Assembly (NCBI RefSeq): GCF_003075075.1 | Contig: NZ_QCYM01000024.1 | Location: 1-62,627 of the forward strand | Length of the DNA stretch: 62,627 nucleotides | Direction of reading: 5' to 3' | Source of the DNA: Labrenzia sp. 011 | Lineage (GTDB): Bacteria > Pseudomonadota > Alphaproteobacteria > Rhizobiales > Stappiaceae | Part shown: positions 43,656 through 52,608 of the stretch, in pieces | Layout: each line of letters begins with the position of its first letter | Numbering within the stretch: the first letter of the stretch is position 1 | Notes under the pieces: model-generated | What the model saw: the letters and a program-made list of their open reading frames with translations, nothing else | The model's database searches: none | Told to the model about the DNA's origin: nothing | Position numbers and translations under genes: made by a program

Positions 43656-43868
43656 TCAGCCTTCCAGATCGATTTCCAGAATCGCCATCTGGAAGTTCCA
43701 GCTGAGATCGTCGTCTTCATCGTCCCGGAAGATCACGCCGATAAATTCGTCACCGATATACACTTCCGCGGAGTCGTCCTTGATCGGACGGGCACGCACC
43801 TGAAGGCTGGCCAACTCGAACTTCGAGCGAAGGTAGGCTTCGATCTTGCGGATTTCATCGGGTTTCAA
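43656..43868 (-). CDS. DUF3126 family protein
   Basis: 70-residue small acidic protein matching the alphaproteobacterial DUF3126 family (IRKIEAYLRSKFELASLQVR, AEVYIGDEFIGVIFRDDEDD). The start is TTG at 43868 with AGGAGA five bases upstream; no in-frame ATG fits. Function unknown. It is upstream-adjacent to cysE on the same strand with a ~100-bp gap. Confidence 0.85.
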   Translation of the reverse strand: MKPDEIRKIEAYLRSKFELASLQVRARPIKDDSAEVYIGDEFIGVIFRDDEDDDLSWNFQMAILEIDLEG

Positions 43869-43972
43869 GGCGCTCTCCTAATGGTCTTCTATCTGCGTAT
43901 TCCGGCGCGGACCCTACAAGACCGGATGGAAATGCCCAAGCGTTTCCACCGGCTATCCCCGTCTTCCTGCCG

Positions 43973-44809
43973 TCAGTCTGCCTGTCCCGCGTCTTCACCC
44001 AGAAGCTGGTTCATGCTGCGGGCCGGTTCCGCGCAGCCGGCCTTGCCGACGATCCTGGCCGGCACGCCCGCAACCGTGGTGTTCTCGGGAACGTCCGCCA
44101 GAACCACCGAACCGGAAGCGATCCGCGAGCAATGGCCGATCTCCAGATTGCCGAGCACCTTCGCACCGGCGCCAAGCAGGACCCCGTGGCGGATCTTCGG
44201 ATGACGGTCGCCGCCCGCCTTGCCCGTCCCGCCGAGCGTCACGCCCTGCAGAATGGAAACATCGTCCTCGATCACCGCCGTACCACCGACCACGATGCCT
44301 GTGCCGTGGTCGATGAAAATGCCGCGCCCGACCGGCACGGCCGGGTGAATGTCGATCTGGAAGACCTCCGAGGCCCGGCTTTGCAGATAGAGGGCGAAAT
44401 CCCGGCGGCCCTGCCGCCACAGCCAGTGAGCCAGCCGGTGCGTCTGCAGTCCGTGGAACCCCTTGAAGTAGAGAACCGGCTCCAGGTAGCGGAAGCAGGC
44501 GGGATCGCGGTCGAAAACCGCGACGATGTCCACACGGAAAATCTCCGCAAGCTCCGGTTCGTCCGCCAGCGCCTCCAGATAGGTCTGGCGGATCAGCGAT
44601 GCCGAGACGATATCCCGGCCCAGCCGGTCTCCAAGCCGATGGACGACGGCCTCTTCCAGACTCTCGTGATTGAGAACGGTTTCATAGACGAAAGACGACA
44701 GGGCCGGTTCCGCGGCAACCATGTCCTGCGCCTCTTCCCGCAGCTTCTGCCAGACCGGATCATGGGTCGGAACTCGCTTCAGGTCGGACTTCCCGATTGG
44801 TGCCGACAT
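43973..44809 (-). CDS. cysE: Serine O-acetyltransferase
   Basis: 278-residue enzyme making O-acetylserine, the carbon acceptor for cysteine synthesis. The N-terminal helical domain (VWQKLREEAQDMVAAEP) is followed by the hexapeptide beta-helix; DIHPAVPVGRGIFIDHGTG includes the catalytic His and Asp, and GVTLGGTGK binds the cofactor. The C-terminus is about 20 residues past the usual end and lacks the final Ile typical of CysE tails that bind CysK. AGGAG eight bases before the ATG at 44809 decides the start. Confidence 0.94.
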   Translation of the reverse strand: MSAPIGKSDLKRVPTHDPVWQKLREEAQDMVAAEPALSSFVYETVLNHESLEEAVVHRLGDRLGRDIVSASLIRQTYLEALADEPELAEIFRVDIVAVFDRDPACFRYLEPVLYFKGFHGLQTHRLAHWLWRQGRRDFALYLQSRASEVFQIDIHPAVPVGRGIFIDHGTGIVVGGTAVIEDDVSILQGVTLGGTGKAGGDRHPKIRHGVLLGAGAKVLGNLEIGHCSRIASGSVVLADVPENTTVAGVPARIVGKAGCAEPARSMNQLLGEDAGQAD

Positions 44810-44974
44810 GACCTGTCTCCTTTTCAAGCCGTCACGTTCAAGTCCCTAAAATAGGACTGTCGTCTGATTTTCCAAAATCAAACTTGCTGATATCAGATAT
44901 GTGACCCTGTTATGAATGCCGAAATCTTAAATTTCCCGGCATCTTGCCATACCGGATCGAAAAGCAGAGGACAA

Positions 44975-45790
44975 ATGATGCCGCCCGCCAGTCCACAGAC
45001 CGAGACTTCAGCCAATCCGCTCCTGAGCATCAAGGGACCGGTGGCGGAACTGCTGCTCAACGCACCGGCGAGAAAAAACGCCCTGCCCCTGGCCGCCTGG
45101 CAGCGTCTGCCCGATTTCCTTGAAACCGTCCGCAACACGCCTTCCGTGCGCGTCTGTGTCGTCAGGGGAGCCGGCGGCGAAAGCTTCTGTGCCGGTGCGG
45201 ATATTTCAGAATTCGAGGCCATTCGCGCGACACCGGAGGCCGCCAGACGCTATGACGCCATCAATGTGGCCGCGTTTCAGGCCCTGAAATCCCTTCCGGT
45301 GCCGGTGATTGCCGCGATCAGCGGCCCCTGTCTCGGTGGCGGCCTCGGCATCGCCCTCGCCTGCGATATCCGCATTGCCGCCCAATCGTCGGTCTTCAGC
45401 ATACCGGCGGCCCGGCTGGGTCTTGCCTATCCGCCCGAAGCGCTCGCCGATCTGCTGGAAGCGGTCTCGGTCTCCGATGCCAAGCACCTGCTGTTCACCG
45501 CCGAGCGCATTCCGGCGGACAGGGCACTGGCAATCGGACTGATCAACGAAGTCGTCGCGGACTCCGCCCTCGACAGCCGCATCGCCTCCCTGTGCGAGAA
45601 GATGGCAGGCAATGCCCCCCTGTCGCTCAAGGCAGCCAAACAGGCCCTGAACCACCTGGCGCAACCGGCACAGGCCACGGATCTTGACGCCGCGCACCGG
45701 GACGCGCGCGTCTGCATCGACAGCGCCGACTACCGGGAAGGATGCAGGGCCTTTCTGGAAAAGCGCCCGCCGCAATTCAGGGGGCTGTGA
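44975..45790 (+). CDS. Enoyl-CoA hydratase/isomerase family protein
   Basis: 271-residue crotonase-fold protein. The oxyanion-hole region is FCAGADISEFEA, and GPCLGGGLGIALACDIRIAA is the second conserved block. At the positions of the two hydratase glutamates the sequence has none: GGGLGIAL replaces GGGCELA, and AARLGLAYPPE replaces PEIxLGxxPG. It is therefore more likely an isomerase, hydrolase or decarboxylase than a hydratase. The start is set by GAGG before the ATG at 44975; an ATG at 44912 lacks a ribosome binding site. Substrate unknown. Confidence 0.85.
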   Translation: MMPPASPQTETSANPLLSIKGPVAELLLNAPARKNALPLAAWQRLPDFLETVRNTPSVRVCVVRGAGGESFCAGADISEFEAIRATPEAARRYDAINVAAFQALKSLPVPVIAAISGPCLGGGLGIALACDIRIAAQSSVFSIPAARLGLAYPPEALADLLEAVSVSDAKHLLFTAERIPADRALAIGLINEVVADSALDSRIASLCEKMAGNAPLSLKAAKQALNHLAQPAQATDLDAAHRDARVCIDSADYREGCRAFLEKRPPQFRGL

Positions 45791-45860
45791 ACGGACCGCC
45801 CGCGGATTCGGTTTCTCAGGAAATCGCCGCAACAAATTGACGCAACGTCATTTTTACTAT

Positions 45861-46745
45861 TCAGGCAATCGCCGCGGCGGCTTTCAGATCGAGAAGGAAT
45901 GTCTCGACGGCCGCGGCGAAGACGTCGTTCCGGTCCCCGGCGACCATGTGCCCCGCATCGCGGATATCCGTGAATCTGGCCTGGGGCACCCGCTCGCGAA
46001 ACTCCCTTACGTGCTCCATGGAGACCAGTTCCGAATTCTGGCCGCGAATGAGCAGGACCGGCAGGGTGAGATTTGATACGGCAGCTAGCACCTCTTCCTG
46101 CACGGATGCTGCCAGCTCTGGATCCTGGTGCTGCCGGGAATTCAGGAACGCCGGATCCCAGTGCCAGCGCAATCGCCCGTCGTCGTGAAGCCGCAGGTTC
46201 TTGGACAGTCCGGAGAGATCTTTCGGCCGCGCCCGGTTGGGCAGATAGCGTGCGATCGCCTCGGCGGCTTCCTCCACATTCGCGAAGCCGTCCTCGACCC
46301 GCTCGCCCATGAAGCCGAGTATCTTGCTGACACCCCCCATGTCGATCCGTGGCGTGATGTCCACAAGCACCAGCGCGGCAAGACCGCCGACATTCTCCCG
46401 GCCCTCGGCCAGCATGCCCGCGAAGCCGCCGAGCGAGGCCCCGACGACGACCGGCTTCGCACCGTGACGGGAGCGGATTTCCCCGGTTACGGCCGCAAGG
46501 TCCTTCGCGAAGTCGAAAAAGCCGTAGTTGCCGCTGTCCACCCAGTCGCTCTCGCCATGACCGCGCTGGTCGAGCGCATAGACCGGATGCCCCAGACCGG
46601 CGATACGCCGGGACGCAGCGTCCCAGGAATGCCGCGTCTGGCCCCCGCCATGCAGCATCACCACCGGCTGGTTTCCCGCGCCGTAGAGATCGGCGATCAG
46701 GGTGTTGTTCTCGGCACCCCGGAATTCAACGCGCTCAGGTTTCAT
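45861..46745 (-). CDS. Alpha/beta hydrolase
   Basis: 294 residues. Nucleophile Ser104 is in VVVGASLGGFAG, the oxyanion region is MLHGGGQTRHSW, and the late histidine is in RDAGHMVAGDRND. The LDQRGHGESDW element is typical for esterase/epoxide-hydrolase-like enzymes. Substrate cannot be read. It is 35 bp downstream of a second, different alpha/beta hydrolase gene. Confidence 0.88.
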   Translation of the reverse strand: MKPERVEFRGAENNTLIADLYGAGNQPVVMLHGGGQTRHSWDAASRRIAGLGHPVYALDQRGHGESDWVDSGNYGFFDFAKDLAAVTGEIRSRHGAKPVVVGASLGGFAGMLAEGRENVGGLAALVLVDITPRIDMGGVSKILGFMGERVEDGFANVEEAAEAIARYLPNRARPKDLSGLSKNLRLHDDGRLRWHWDPAFLNSRQHQDPELAASVQEEVLAAVSNLTLPVLLIRGQNSELVSMEHVREFRERVPQARFTDIRDAGHMVAGDRNDVFAAAVETFLLDLKAAAAIA

Positions 46746-46780
46746 GACAGCTCCCGTGTTGCCGGCATCCGCGATGCTCC

Positions 46781-47536
46781 TCAGGCGTCCACATTGTTCA
46801 GGAACGTCAGAACGCCCTGCTTGTAGACCTTGTCCCCGACCGCCACCATGTGGTCGCGTCCCGGAATGTCCAGAACCTCGGCATGCGGCATGAGGTCGGC
46901 CAGTTTCTGCGGCGATCCGGCAATATCGTCCTTTGTCCCGACGGCGACGAGCACCGGCCGTTCGATCCGCGCCACATCCGCTTCGCTGATTTTCTGGCGG
47001 GAGGAACGCATGCAGGCAGCCAGGGCACGCCGGTCCGAGCCGGTTTGTTCGGCAAATGCGCGGAAGGCACGCCCGGAGCGGTCCGATACGTCCTGCAGAC
47101 GCTCGGCTTCAAGCGCGGCGGCAATCGGCTCGGGATCTCCCACGCCCGAAACCATGCCGTAGCCGAGACCGCCGAACACCGCCCGGCGGACACGGCCGGG
47201 ATGGTTGAGCGTCAGGAACGCGGAAATACGCGCGCCCATGGAATAGCCCATCACATCGGTCTGTTCGATCTCCAGATGGTCGAGCAATTGCCGCGCATCT
47301 TCCGCCATCACCGGCGCGCCATAGGCGGCCGGATCGTAAAATTTCTGGCTCTCTCCGTGTCCCCGGTTGTCGATGGCGATCACCCGCCGGCCGTCCTTCA
47401 CCAGCAGGTCGACCCAGCCGGGATAGGCCCAGTTCACCTGCCTGTTCGACGCAAACCCGTGAATCAGCAGGATCGGATCGCCCTCCCCCTCGTCGAGATA
47501 TGCGATCCGCACTCCATCGAATTCAAACTGAGGCAT
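46781..47536 (-). CDS. Alpha/beta hydrolase
   Basis: 251 residues. It has IHGFASNRQVNW, IDNRGHGESQKF, nucleophile Ser99 in VMGYSMGARISA, and the terminal histidine in GRDHMVAVGDKV. It shares the fold but little detail with its downstream neighbour, so they are not a recent duplication. Both may act in one pathway; substrate unknown. Confidence 0.88.
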   Translation of the reverse strand: MPQFEFDGVRIAYLDEGEGDPILLIHGFASNRQVNWAYPGWVDLLVKDGRRVIAIDNRGHGESQKFYDPAAYGAPVMAEDARQLLDHLEIEQTDVMGYSMGARISAFLTLNHPGRVRRAVFGGLGYGMVSGVGDPEPIAAALEAERLQDVSDRSGRAFRAFAEQTGSDRRALAACMRSSRQKISEADVARIERPVLVAVGTKDDIAGSPQKLADLMPHAEVLDIPGRDHMVAVGDKVYKQGVLTFLNNVDA

Positions 47537-47764
47537 GAATACAGCTAACCTTTACGTAAACGGAAAACAGAAAAGACTTCGATAAAGTAAGAGGTTTGTC
47601 CGCTGAAGGCAAAGACGAATTGAAACGGGTGGCAGCCTGGCGTCCGCTGCGGCGGTGGATCGCGCCCGTCAGCCCTACCCTTTCATTTAACAAATGGATA
47701 TGCTTGAAAAAATTTGCTAACGGGGTCTCCGACAAAGACCCCCGGTATTGAGAGGAATGAGACA

Positions 47765-48010
47765 ATGGCGGATCACGTTGTCCCGCATTTTCAGAACTCG
47801 AGCGGACATGATTCTGTAGCGATCGGTGCCCGTGAGTTCATGTGCATCGGTGCAAATCCCCCGTTTGATCATCCTCACGTCTTTCTGGACATGGGCAGCG
47901 AGCCGGAAATCGTCTGCCCCTACTGCTCCACCCTTTACAAGTTCGACGCCACCTTGAAGGCGAACGAATCCTCGCCGGCGGACTGCACCTGGACACCGGT
48001 CGCGGCGTAA
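47765..48010 (+). CDS. Zinc-finger (CHCC-type) domain protein
   Basis: 81-residue protein. Four metal ligands are plausible: FMCIGANPPFDHPHVF (Cys, His) and EIVCPYCSTLYKF (Cys-x2-Cys). This matches zf-CHCC proteins, related to mitochondrial complex I subunit NDUFS6. The ATG at 47765 has AGAGGA upstream. It is 15 bp before the FAD monooxygenase and probably co-transcribed. Confidence 0.87.
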   Translation: MADHVVPHFQNSSGHDSVAIGAREFMCIGANPPFDHPHVFLDMGSEPEIVCPYCSTLYKFDATLKANESSPADCTWTPVAA

Positions 48011-48025
48011 CCTGAAAGCGCCGTC

Positions 48026-49237
48026 ATGACCCGGACCGGGGCTGCCCATCAGCCGATCGTCATCGCCGGGGCCGGTATTGGCGGCCTCGCGGCCGCCCTT
48101 GCGCTGCGGCAACAGGGTCATGAAATCGTCCTGATGGACAAGGCCAACGCTCTTTCGGAAGTCGGCGCGGGACTGCAGCTGTCACCGAATGCCTGTTCGG
48201 TTCTGGACAGGCTCGGCGTGCTGGAGGCCCTGAGGCCCCATGTCTACGCCCCGGACTATCTGAGAATCTGGTCGGGCAAATCCGGCCGTCAGCTGGGCCG
48301 CGTGCGCTTCGGCGACTTTCTCAGGCAGCGTCACGGATTTCCCTTCTGGGTGATCCACCGGGCGGACCTGCAGCGCGTGCTGCTGGAGCAGGTCGAGCAG
48401 ACCCCGGGTATTGCCGTCCGGCTGGCCACCGAAGTCCTGGATCTCGAGCCCACGCCCTACGATCACCTGTCCTGCGTCTACCGGAACAACGAAACGACCG
48501 GAAACCTGAGCTGCAGGGCTCTTGTCGGCGCAGACGGGGTCTGGTCCAGATCCCGGCGGCTCGTCCCCGGGCATGAAAACGCCGTGTTCAGCGGCCAGGT
48601 CGCCTACCGGGCAACGATCCCGCTGGAGGCCGCGCCCGAACGCTGGCGAAAGGATTCCGGCCTCTGGATGCATCGGGACTCCCATCTTGTCCATTACCCG
48701 GTCAGAGGCGGCCGGGAGCTGAACATCGTCGCCCTGGCCGCCGAAGCCTGGCAGGACGAAACATGGTCGACCAAAACGGACACCAAATCGGTCCTGCATG
48801 TGTTCCGGGACTGGCCGGCGGAAGTGCGGACCCTGCTCGCACAACCCGACGGATGGCTGAAATGGGCCCTGTGCAGCGTGGATGCCTCCGGCCCCTGGAG
48901 CCATGGACACGTGACGCTGATGGGCGATGCGGCCCATGCGATGCTCCCCTATATGGCGCAGGGAGCCGCCATGGCCATCGAGGACGCCGCCGTGCTGGGC
49001 AAGCATCTGCCGCCGGATGTGACAAACATTCCCGCCGCGCTGCGTGCCTTCGAGCGTGAACGCAAGTCACGGGTCAGACATATCCAGGGAATCGCCTCTC
49101 GCAACGCGAAGGTGTTCCATTTCTCCGGCGTGATGGCATTGGCCCGCGACACGGTCCTGAACCTGTCCTCCCCGGAGACCCTCACCGCGCGGTTTGACGA
49201 TGTCTACGGCTGGACCGCCGGGAACGGAAACCGCTAA
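48026..49237 (+). CDS. FAD-dependent monooxygenase (salicylate hydroxylase-like)
   Basis: 403-residue group A flavoprotein monooxygenase. GAGIGGLAAALALRQQGHE binds the ADP part of FAD, LVGADGVWSRSR is the DG motif, and LMGDAAHAMLPYMAQGAAMA is the GD motif. The family hydroxylates aromatic or isoprenoid rings, but the same fold includes UbiH-like and non-catabolic members. The zinc-finger gene upstream gives no clue to substrate. Confidence 0.88.
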   Translation: MTRTGAAHQPIVIAGAGIGGLAAALALRQQGHEIVLMDKANALSEVGAGLQLSPNACSVLDRLGVLEALRPHVYAPDYLRIWSGKSGRQLGRVRFGDFLRQRHGFPFWVIHRADLQRVLLEQVEQTPGIAVRLATEVLDLEPTPYDHLSCVYRNNETTGNLSCRALVGADGVWSRSRRLVPGHENAVFSGQVAYRATIPLEAAPERWRKDSGLWMHRDSHLVHYPVRGGRELNIVALAAEAWQDETWSTKTDTKSVLHVFRDWPAEVRTLLAQPDGWLKWALCSVDASGPWSHGHVTLMGDAAHAMLPYMAQGAAMAIEDAAVLGKHLPPDVTNIPAALRAFERERKSRVRHIQGIASRNAKVFHFSGVMALARDTVLNLSSPETLTARFDDVYGWTAGNGNR

Positions 49238-49280
49238 GGCAAGACCGGAGCCGGCTTCATCTCGTCACCGCAACGCCCCA

Positions 49281-49544
49281 GCGTGTGACCTCATAAATGA
49301 AGATCAACCGGTTCGAGACGACACGGTCGTCCTCAAGGAGCAAAAGCGCGGGACAGGTGGTTCATTTTCAAGCCTTTCACGACGCAGAGGAGCACCAGAT
49401 CGGTCACATCCGAAGGACATGGAAATGACGACACCGCTTGTCGCCAGCCTGGCTTGACCGGGCAGGAAGCCAGCTGCGCGCACACGTCCTGACGGGAGCG
49501 CCATTTCCCTTGCTGGTTCGTCCTGATTCAGGAGTTCACACCCT
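49281..49544. mobile_element. MITE-like element, copy B
   Basis: About 264 bp between the monooxygenase and the CinA-like gene. The left end reads GCGTGTGACCTCATAAATGA, and the right end, read inward, is AGGGTGTGAACTCCTGAATC. Internal parts match copy A near the left end. No transposase frame is present. The flank 49238-49280 and 49545-49610 hold nothing recognised. Confidence 0.6.
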
Positions 49545-49610
49545 AAAGCTTGAGCTCGACGGTAAGCTGGGATAAAGCCAGACACCATCCAAGTCCCAGG
49601 GAGTTCCAAG

Positions 49611-50354
49611 ATGACCGGTCAGAAGGCAGACAACGTCGTAACCGGCGCATTCCTGGTCATCGGAGACGAAATTCTCTCCGGCCGCACCAAGGACAGGAAC
49701 ATCGGCTTTGCGGCCGACTATCTCACATCGATCGGCATCGATCTGAAGGAAGCCAGGATCGTACCGGATGACCGGGAGGAGATCGCCGCGGCCGTCAACG
49801 CCCTGCGCACCAGGTATGACTATGTCTTCACCTCCGGCGGCATCGGTCCGACCCACGACGACATCACCGCCGAATGCATCGCCGAAGCCTTCGGCGTTCC
49901 GCTGATCCTGGATCCCCGGGCCGTGGCCATTCTGGAAGCCCATTATCCTCCCGGCCAGTTCACTCCCGCCCGCCAGCGCATGGCGCGGATACCCGAAGGC
50001 GCGGACCTGATCGAGAACAAGGTCTCCAAGGCCCCGGGCTTCAGGATTGAAAATGTCTACGTCATGGCCGGAGTGCCCGCCATCATGCAGGCCATGATGG
50101 ATGCGATCGCCCCGACGCTTGCCACCGGGCGGAAAATGCTGTCGGAAACCATTCCCGCTGACATGCCGGAAAGCCGGATCGCCGAACGGCTCGCCGCCAT
50201 TCAGGACGCCCACCCCCAGACGCTCATCGGGTCCTATCCCCAGGCCGACAATGGAAAATTCACCACACAGATCGTCATCCGTTCGCGGGACGAGGCAATC
50301 CTGAAGGCCGCGGCACAGGACGTCGCCAGGGCCGTTGCCGAACTGTCAGGATAA
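49611..50354 (+). CDS. CinA-like molybdopterin-binding domain protein
   Basis: 247 residues. The N-terminal MoCF-type domain has LVIGDEILSGRTKDRN and FTSGGIGPTHDDITAE, the CinA/MoeA-like ligand loop. The C-terminal nicotinamide-nucleotide deamidase domain of full CinA is missing, as in many short family members. GGGAG precedes the ATG. It is 15 bp before gpt. Function may be nucleotide pyrophosphatase (COG1058); not established. Confidence 0.88.
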   Translation: MTGQKADNVVTGAFLVIGDEILSGRTKDRNIGFAADYLTSIGIDLKEARIVPDDREEIAAAVNALRTRYDYVFTSGGIGPTHDDITAECIAEAFGVPLILDPRAVAILEAHYPPGQFTPARQRMARIPEGADLIENKVSKAPGFRIENVYVMAGVPAIMQAMMDAIAPTLATGRKMLSETIPADMPESRIAERLAAIQDAHPQTLIGSYPQADNGKFTTQIVIRSRDEAILKAAAQDVARAVAELSG

Positions 50355-50369
50355 TCTGAAGGAAAAAAC

Positions 50370-50879
50370 ATGGAAAACCCCGCCCAAAACAAAGCATTCC
50401 CGGTGTCATGGGACATGTTCCACCGGGATTCGCGCGCCCTTGCCTGGCGGCTTTCGAGCGAAGGCGAATGGAAGGCCATCGTCTGCATCACCCGGGGTGG
50501 CCTAGTTCCGGCCGGAATCGTCGCGCGCGAACTGGGCATCCGCACCATCGAAACCGTCTGCATCGCCTCCTATCACGATTACGAAAATCAGGGCGAACTG
50601 AAGGTGATCAAGCCTGTGGATCCGAAGGTCGTCGACCTGGAAGGTGGTGAAGGCAGCGGTGTGCTCGTCATCGACGACCTGGTCGATACCGGCAAGACCA
50701 TCAAGGTCGTCCGTGAAATGCTGCCGAAGGCCCATTTCGCGACCGTCTACGCCAAGCCGGTCGGTGTCCCCATGGTCGACACCTTCATCACCGAAGTGTC
50801 CCAGGACACCTGGATCTATTTTCCCTGGGACATGGGATGGCAGTTTCAGCCGCCGCTCGCCAAGGACACCGCCGGATAG
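50370..50879 (+). CDS. gpt: Xanthine(-guanine) phosphoribosyltransferase
   Basis: 169-residue purine-salvage enzyme. The PRPP motif is [14 protein letters not shown], and [20 protein letters not shown] and [12 protein letters not shown] match the XGPRT subfamily. It converts xanthine and guanine to XMP and GMP in the cytoplasm. Directly follows the CinA-like gene, likely the same transcript. Confidence 0.95.
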   Translation: MENPAQNKAFPVSWDMFHRDSRALAWRLSSEGEWKAIVCITRGGLVPAGIVARELGIRTIETVCIASYHDYENQGELKVIKPVDPKVVDLEGGEGSGVLVIDDLVDTGKTIKVVREMLPKAHFATVYAKPVGVPMVDTFITEVSQDTWIYFPWDMGWQFQPPLAKDTAG

Positions 50880-51169
50880 GCAGCTGGTGGCACTTTTGCC
50901 ACGGTTCGCACCTCGTGTGACGCTGTCACGTCAAGGTGAAGGCCTTGCCACTATTCCGCCGGAATATTCCTGCTAAGCCTATTCGTGGCCGGTCAGACAA
51001 TGTGTCTGGCCGGTCGTTTTACGTGTGCAGGAGATTCGGAGGTTTTCGGGAGGAACTTCGAATACCCGGTTCAAAATCACGTCAAAACAGAACTTTACAG
51101 TCTGCCGCGCGTTTCCAGTTCATGAAGACACGTTCCAGACGCCCATCACAGAATATTACGGAACCAGGA

Positions 51170-51835
51170 ATGCTGAACCGACGCCTGTTTATTGCCTCCG
51201 CCGCTGCCGCGCTTGCCTCCGGGTGCGTGTCCACACGCCAGCCAGTGCCGCAACCGGCCGGTCCCACATACAAGGGCCGGCGGATCTCGCCCGAATATCT
51301 GCAGATGTACCGGGCCATGCCGGAAGAACGCTTTCCCATCCCCGCCGTCGACCTGACCAAAATCGACCCGGGCTATTACCGCCGGATGGTGGACTACAGC
51401 TCTCCCGAGGCAATAGGAACGATCATCGTCGATACGCCGAACCGCTATCTCTATCTGACGATGGAAAACGGCAAGGCCATGCGCTATGGCGTCGGCATCG
51501 GTCGGGCCGGCTTCGAATGGGGCGGCCGGGCACGCATTCAGTACAAGAAGGAATGGCCGACCTGGACCCCGCCGGCGGAGATGATCGCCCGTGAGCCGGA
51601 ACTCGAGAAATACCGGAACGGCATGCCGCCCGGCCTGGACAATCCCCTCGGCGCGCGCGCACTCTACATCTTCGAAGGCGGCCGGGACACGCTCTACCGC
51701 TTGCACGGGACCTCCGAATACTGGTCCATCGGCAAGGCCGTGTCTTCAGGCTGTGTCCGCATGCTCCATCAGGATGTCATCGATCTTTACAACCGGGTCC
51801 CCAACGGCACGCCGATCGTGGTGCGGCAGGCCTGA
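51170..51835 (+). CDS. L,D-transpeptidase (YkuD family) lipoprotein
   Basis: 221 residues. The N-terminus MLNRRLFIASAAAALASGC ends in a lipobox (LASGC, Cys19), and the paired arginines leave Tat export possible. The catalytic motif is LHGTSEYWSIG and SSGCVRMLHQDV. The enzyme would make 3-3 peptidoglycan cross-links or attach proteins in the periplasm. The ATG at 51170 has GGAA six bases upstream. It is convergent with sfsA 26 bp away. Confidence 0.92.
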   Translation: MLNRRLFIASAAAALASGCVSTRQPVPQPAGPTYKGRRISPEYLQMYRAMPEERFPIPAVDLTKIDPGYYRRMVDYSSPEAIGTIIVDTPNRYLYLTMENGKAMRYGVGIGRAGFEWGGRARIQYKKEWPTWTPPAEMIAREPELEKYRNGMPPGLDNPLGARALYIFEGGRDTLYRLHGTSEYWSIGKAVSSGCVRMLHQDVIDLYNRVPNGTPIVVRQA

Positions 51836-51861
51836 GCCTGCCTTTCACGGCCGGCCGCAGG

Positions 51862-52566
51862 TCAGATTGAAATTCTGACCGGCCTGATCGCGTCGATGCC
51901 GTCGAGCCTGACATCGCAGCCAATGGCATATGCCTCGACGCCGGCCGCCCTCGCGCTTTCGAAGGCCGCCGCATAGGCCGGGTCCAGATCCGCAGCCAGG
52001 CTGAGCGTATCGCAATCGGGCCGCTGAACGAGAAAGACCATGGCCGCCCTGTGTCCTTCGCGGACCATGTCGGAGAGCTCGGCCAGATGCTTTGCCCCGC
52101 GGGCCGTCACGCTGTCGGGAAACTCCGCCAGCCCGGGCTGGCGCATGAGGTGAACGTTTTTCACCTCGACGTAGGTCTTCGCACCGCTCCCGCTTTCCAG
52201 CAGGATGTCGATCCGCGAGTTCTTGCCGTATTTCACCTCCCGGCGGAGGGTCTGAAATCCGGACAGTTCGTCGATGCGCCCGGCTTCCAGCGCCTCCTCG
52301 ACCAGCCTGTTGGGATGCGCTGTATTGATCCCAACCAGTGCCCCGTCGGCCTCCATCACTTCCCAGGAATATTTCAGCTTGCGTTTCGGATTGTCGGATC
52401 GCGACAGCCACACCCGCGAGCCGGGCTCCTTCAGGCCGAGCATGGACCCCGGATTGGCGCAATGGGCGGTGATCTCCGTGCCCTCCCCATCCAGGACAAC
52501 ATCGGCGAGAAACCGCTTGTAACGCTTGACGAGACGGCCGCTGACCAGGGGTTCCGGAAATTTCAT
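51862..52566 (-). CDS. sfsA: SfsA family sugar fermentation stimulation protein
   Basis: 234 residues with the conserved SfsA blocks [51 protein letters not shown] and [16 protein letters not shown]. The protein has a nuclease-like fold (the acidic ID..EVKN set), but its role is not firmly known. It lies 42 bp after trkH on the same strand. Confidence 0.95.
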   Translation of the reverse strand: MKFPEPLVSGRLVKRYKRFLADVVLDGEGTEITAHCANPGSMLGLKEPGSRVWLSRSDNPKRKLKYSWEVMEADGALVGINTAHPNRLVEEALEAGRIDELSGFQTLRREVKYGKNSRIDILLESGSGAKTYVEVKNVHLMRQPGLAEFPDSVTARGAKHLAELSDMVREGHRAAMVFLVQRPDCDTLSLAADLDPAYAAAFESARAAGVEAYAIGCDVRLDGIDAIRPVRISI

Positions 52567-52608
52567 CTTGAGCCTCTTGCAAGCGCGAATCGGACTGGGT
52601 CCGCGACC

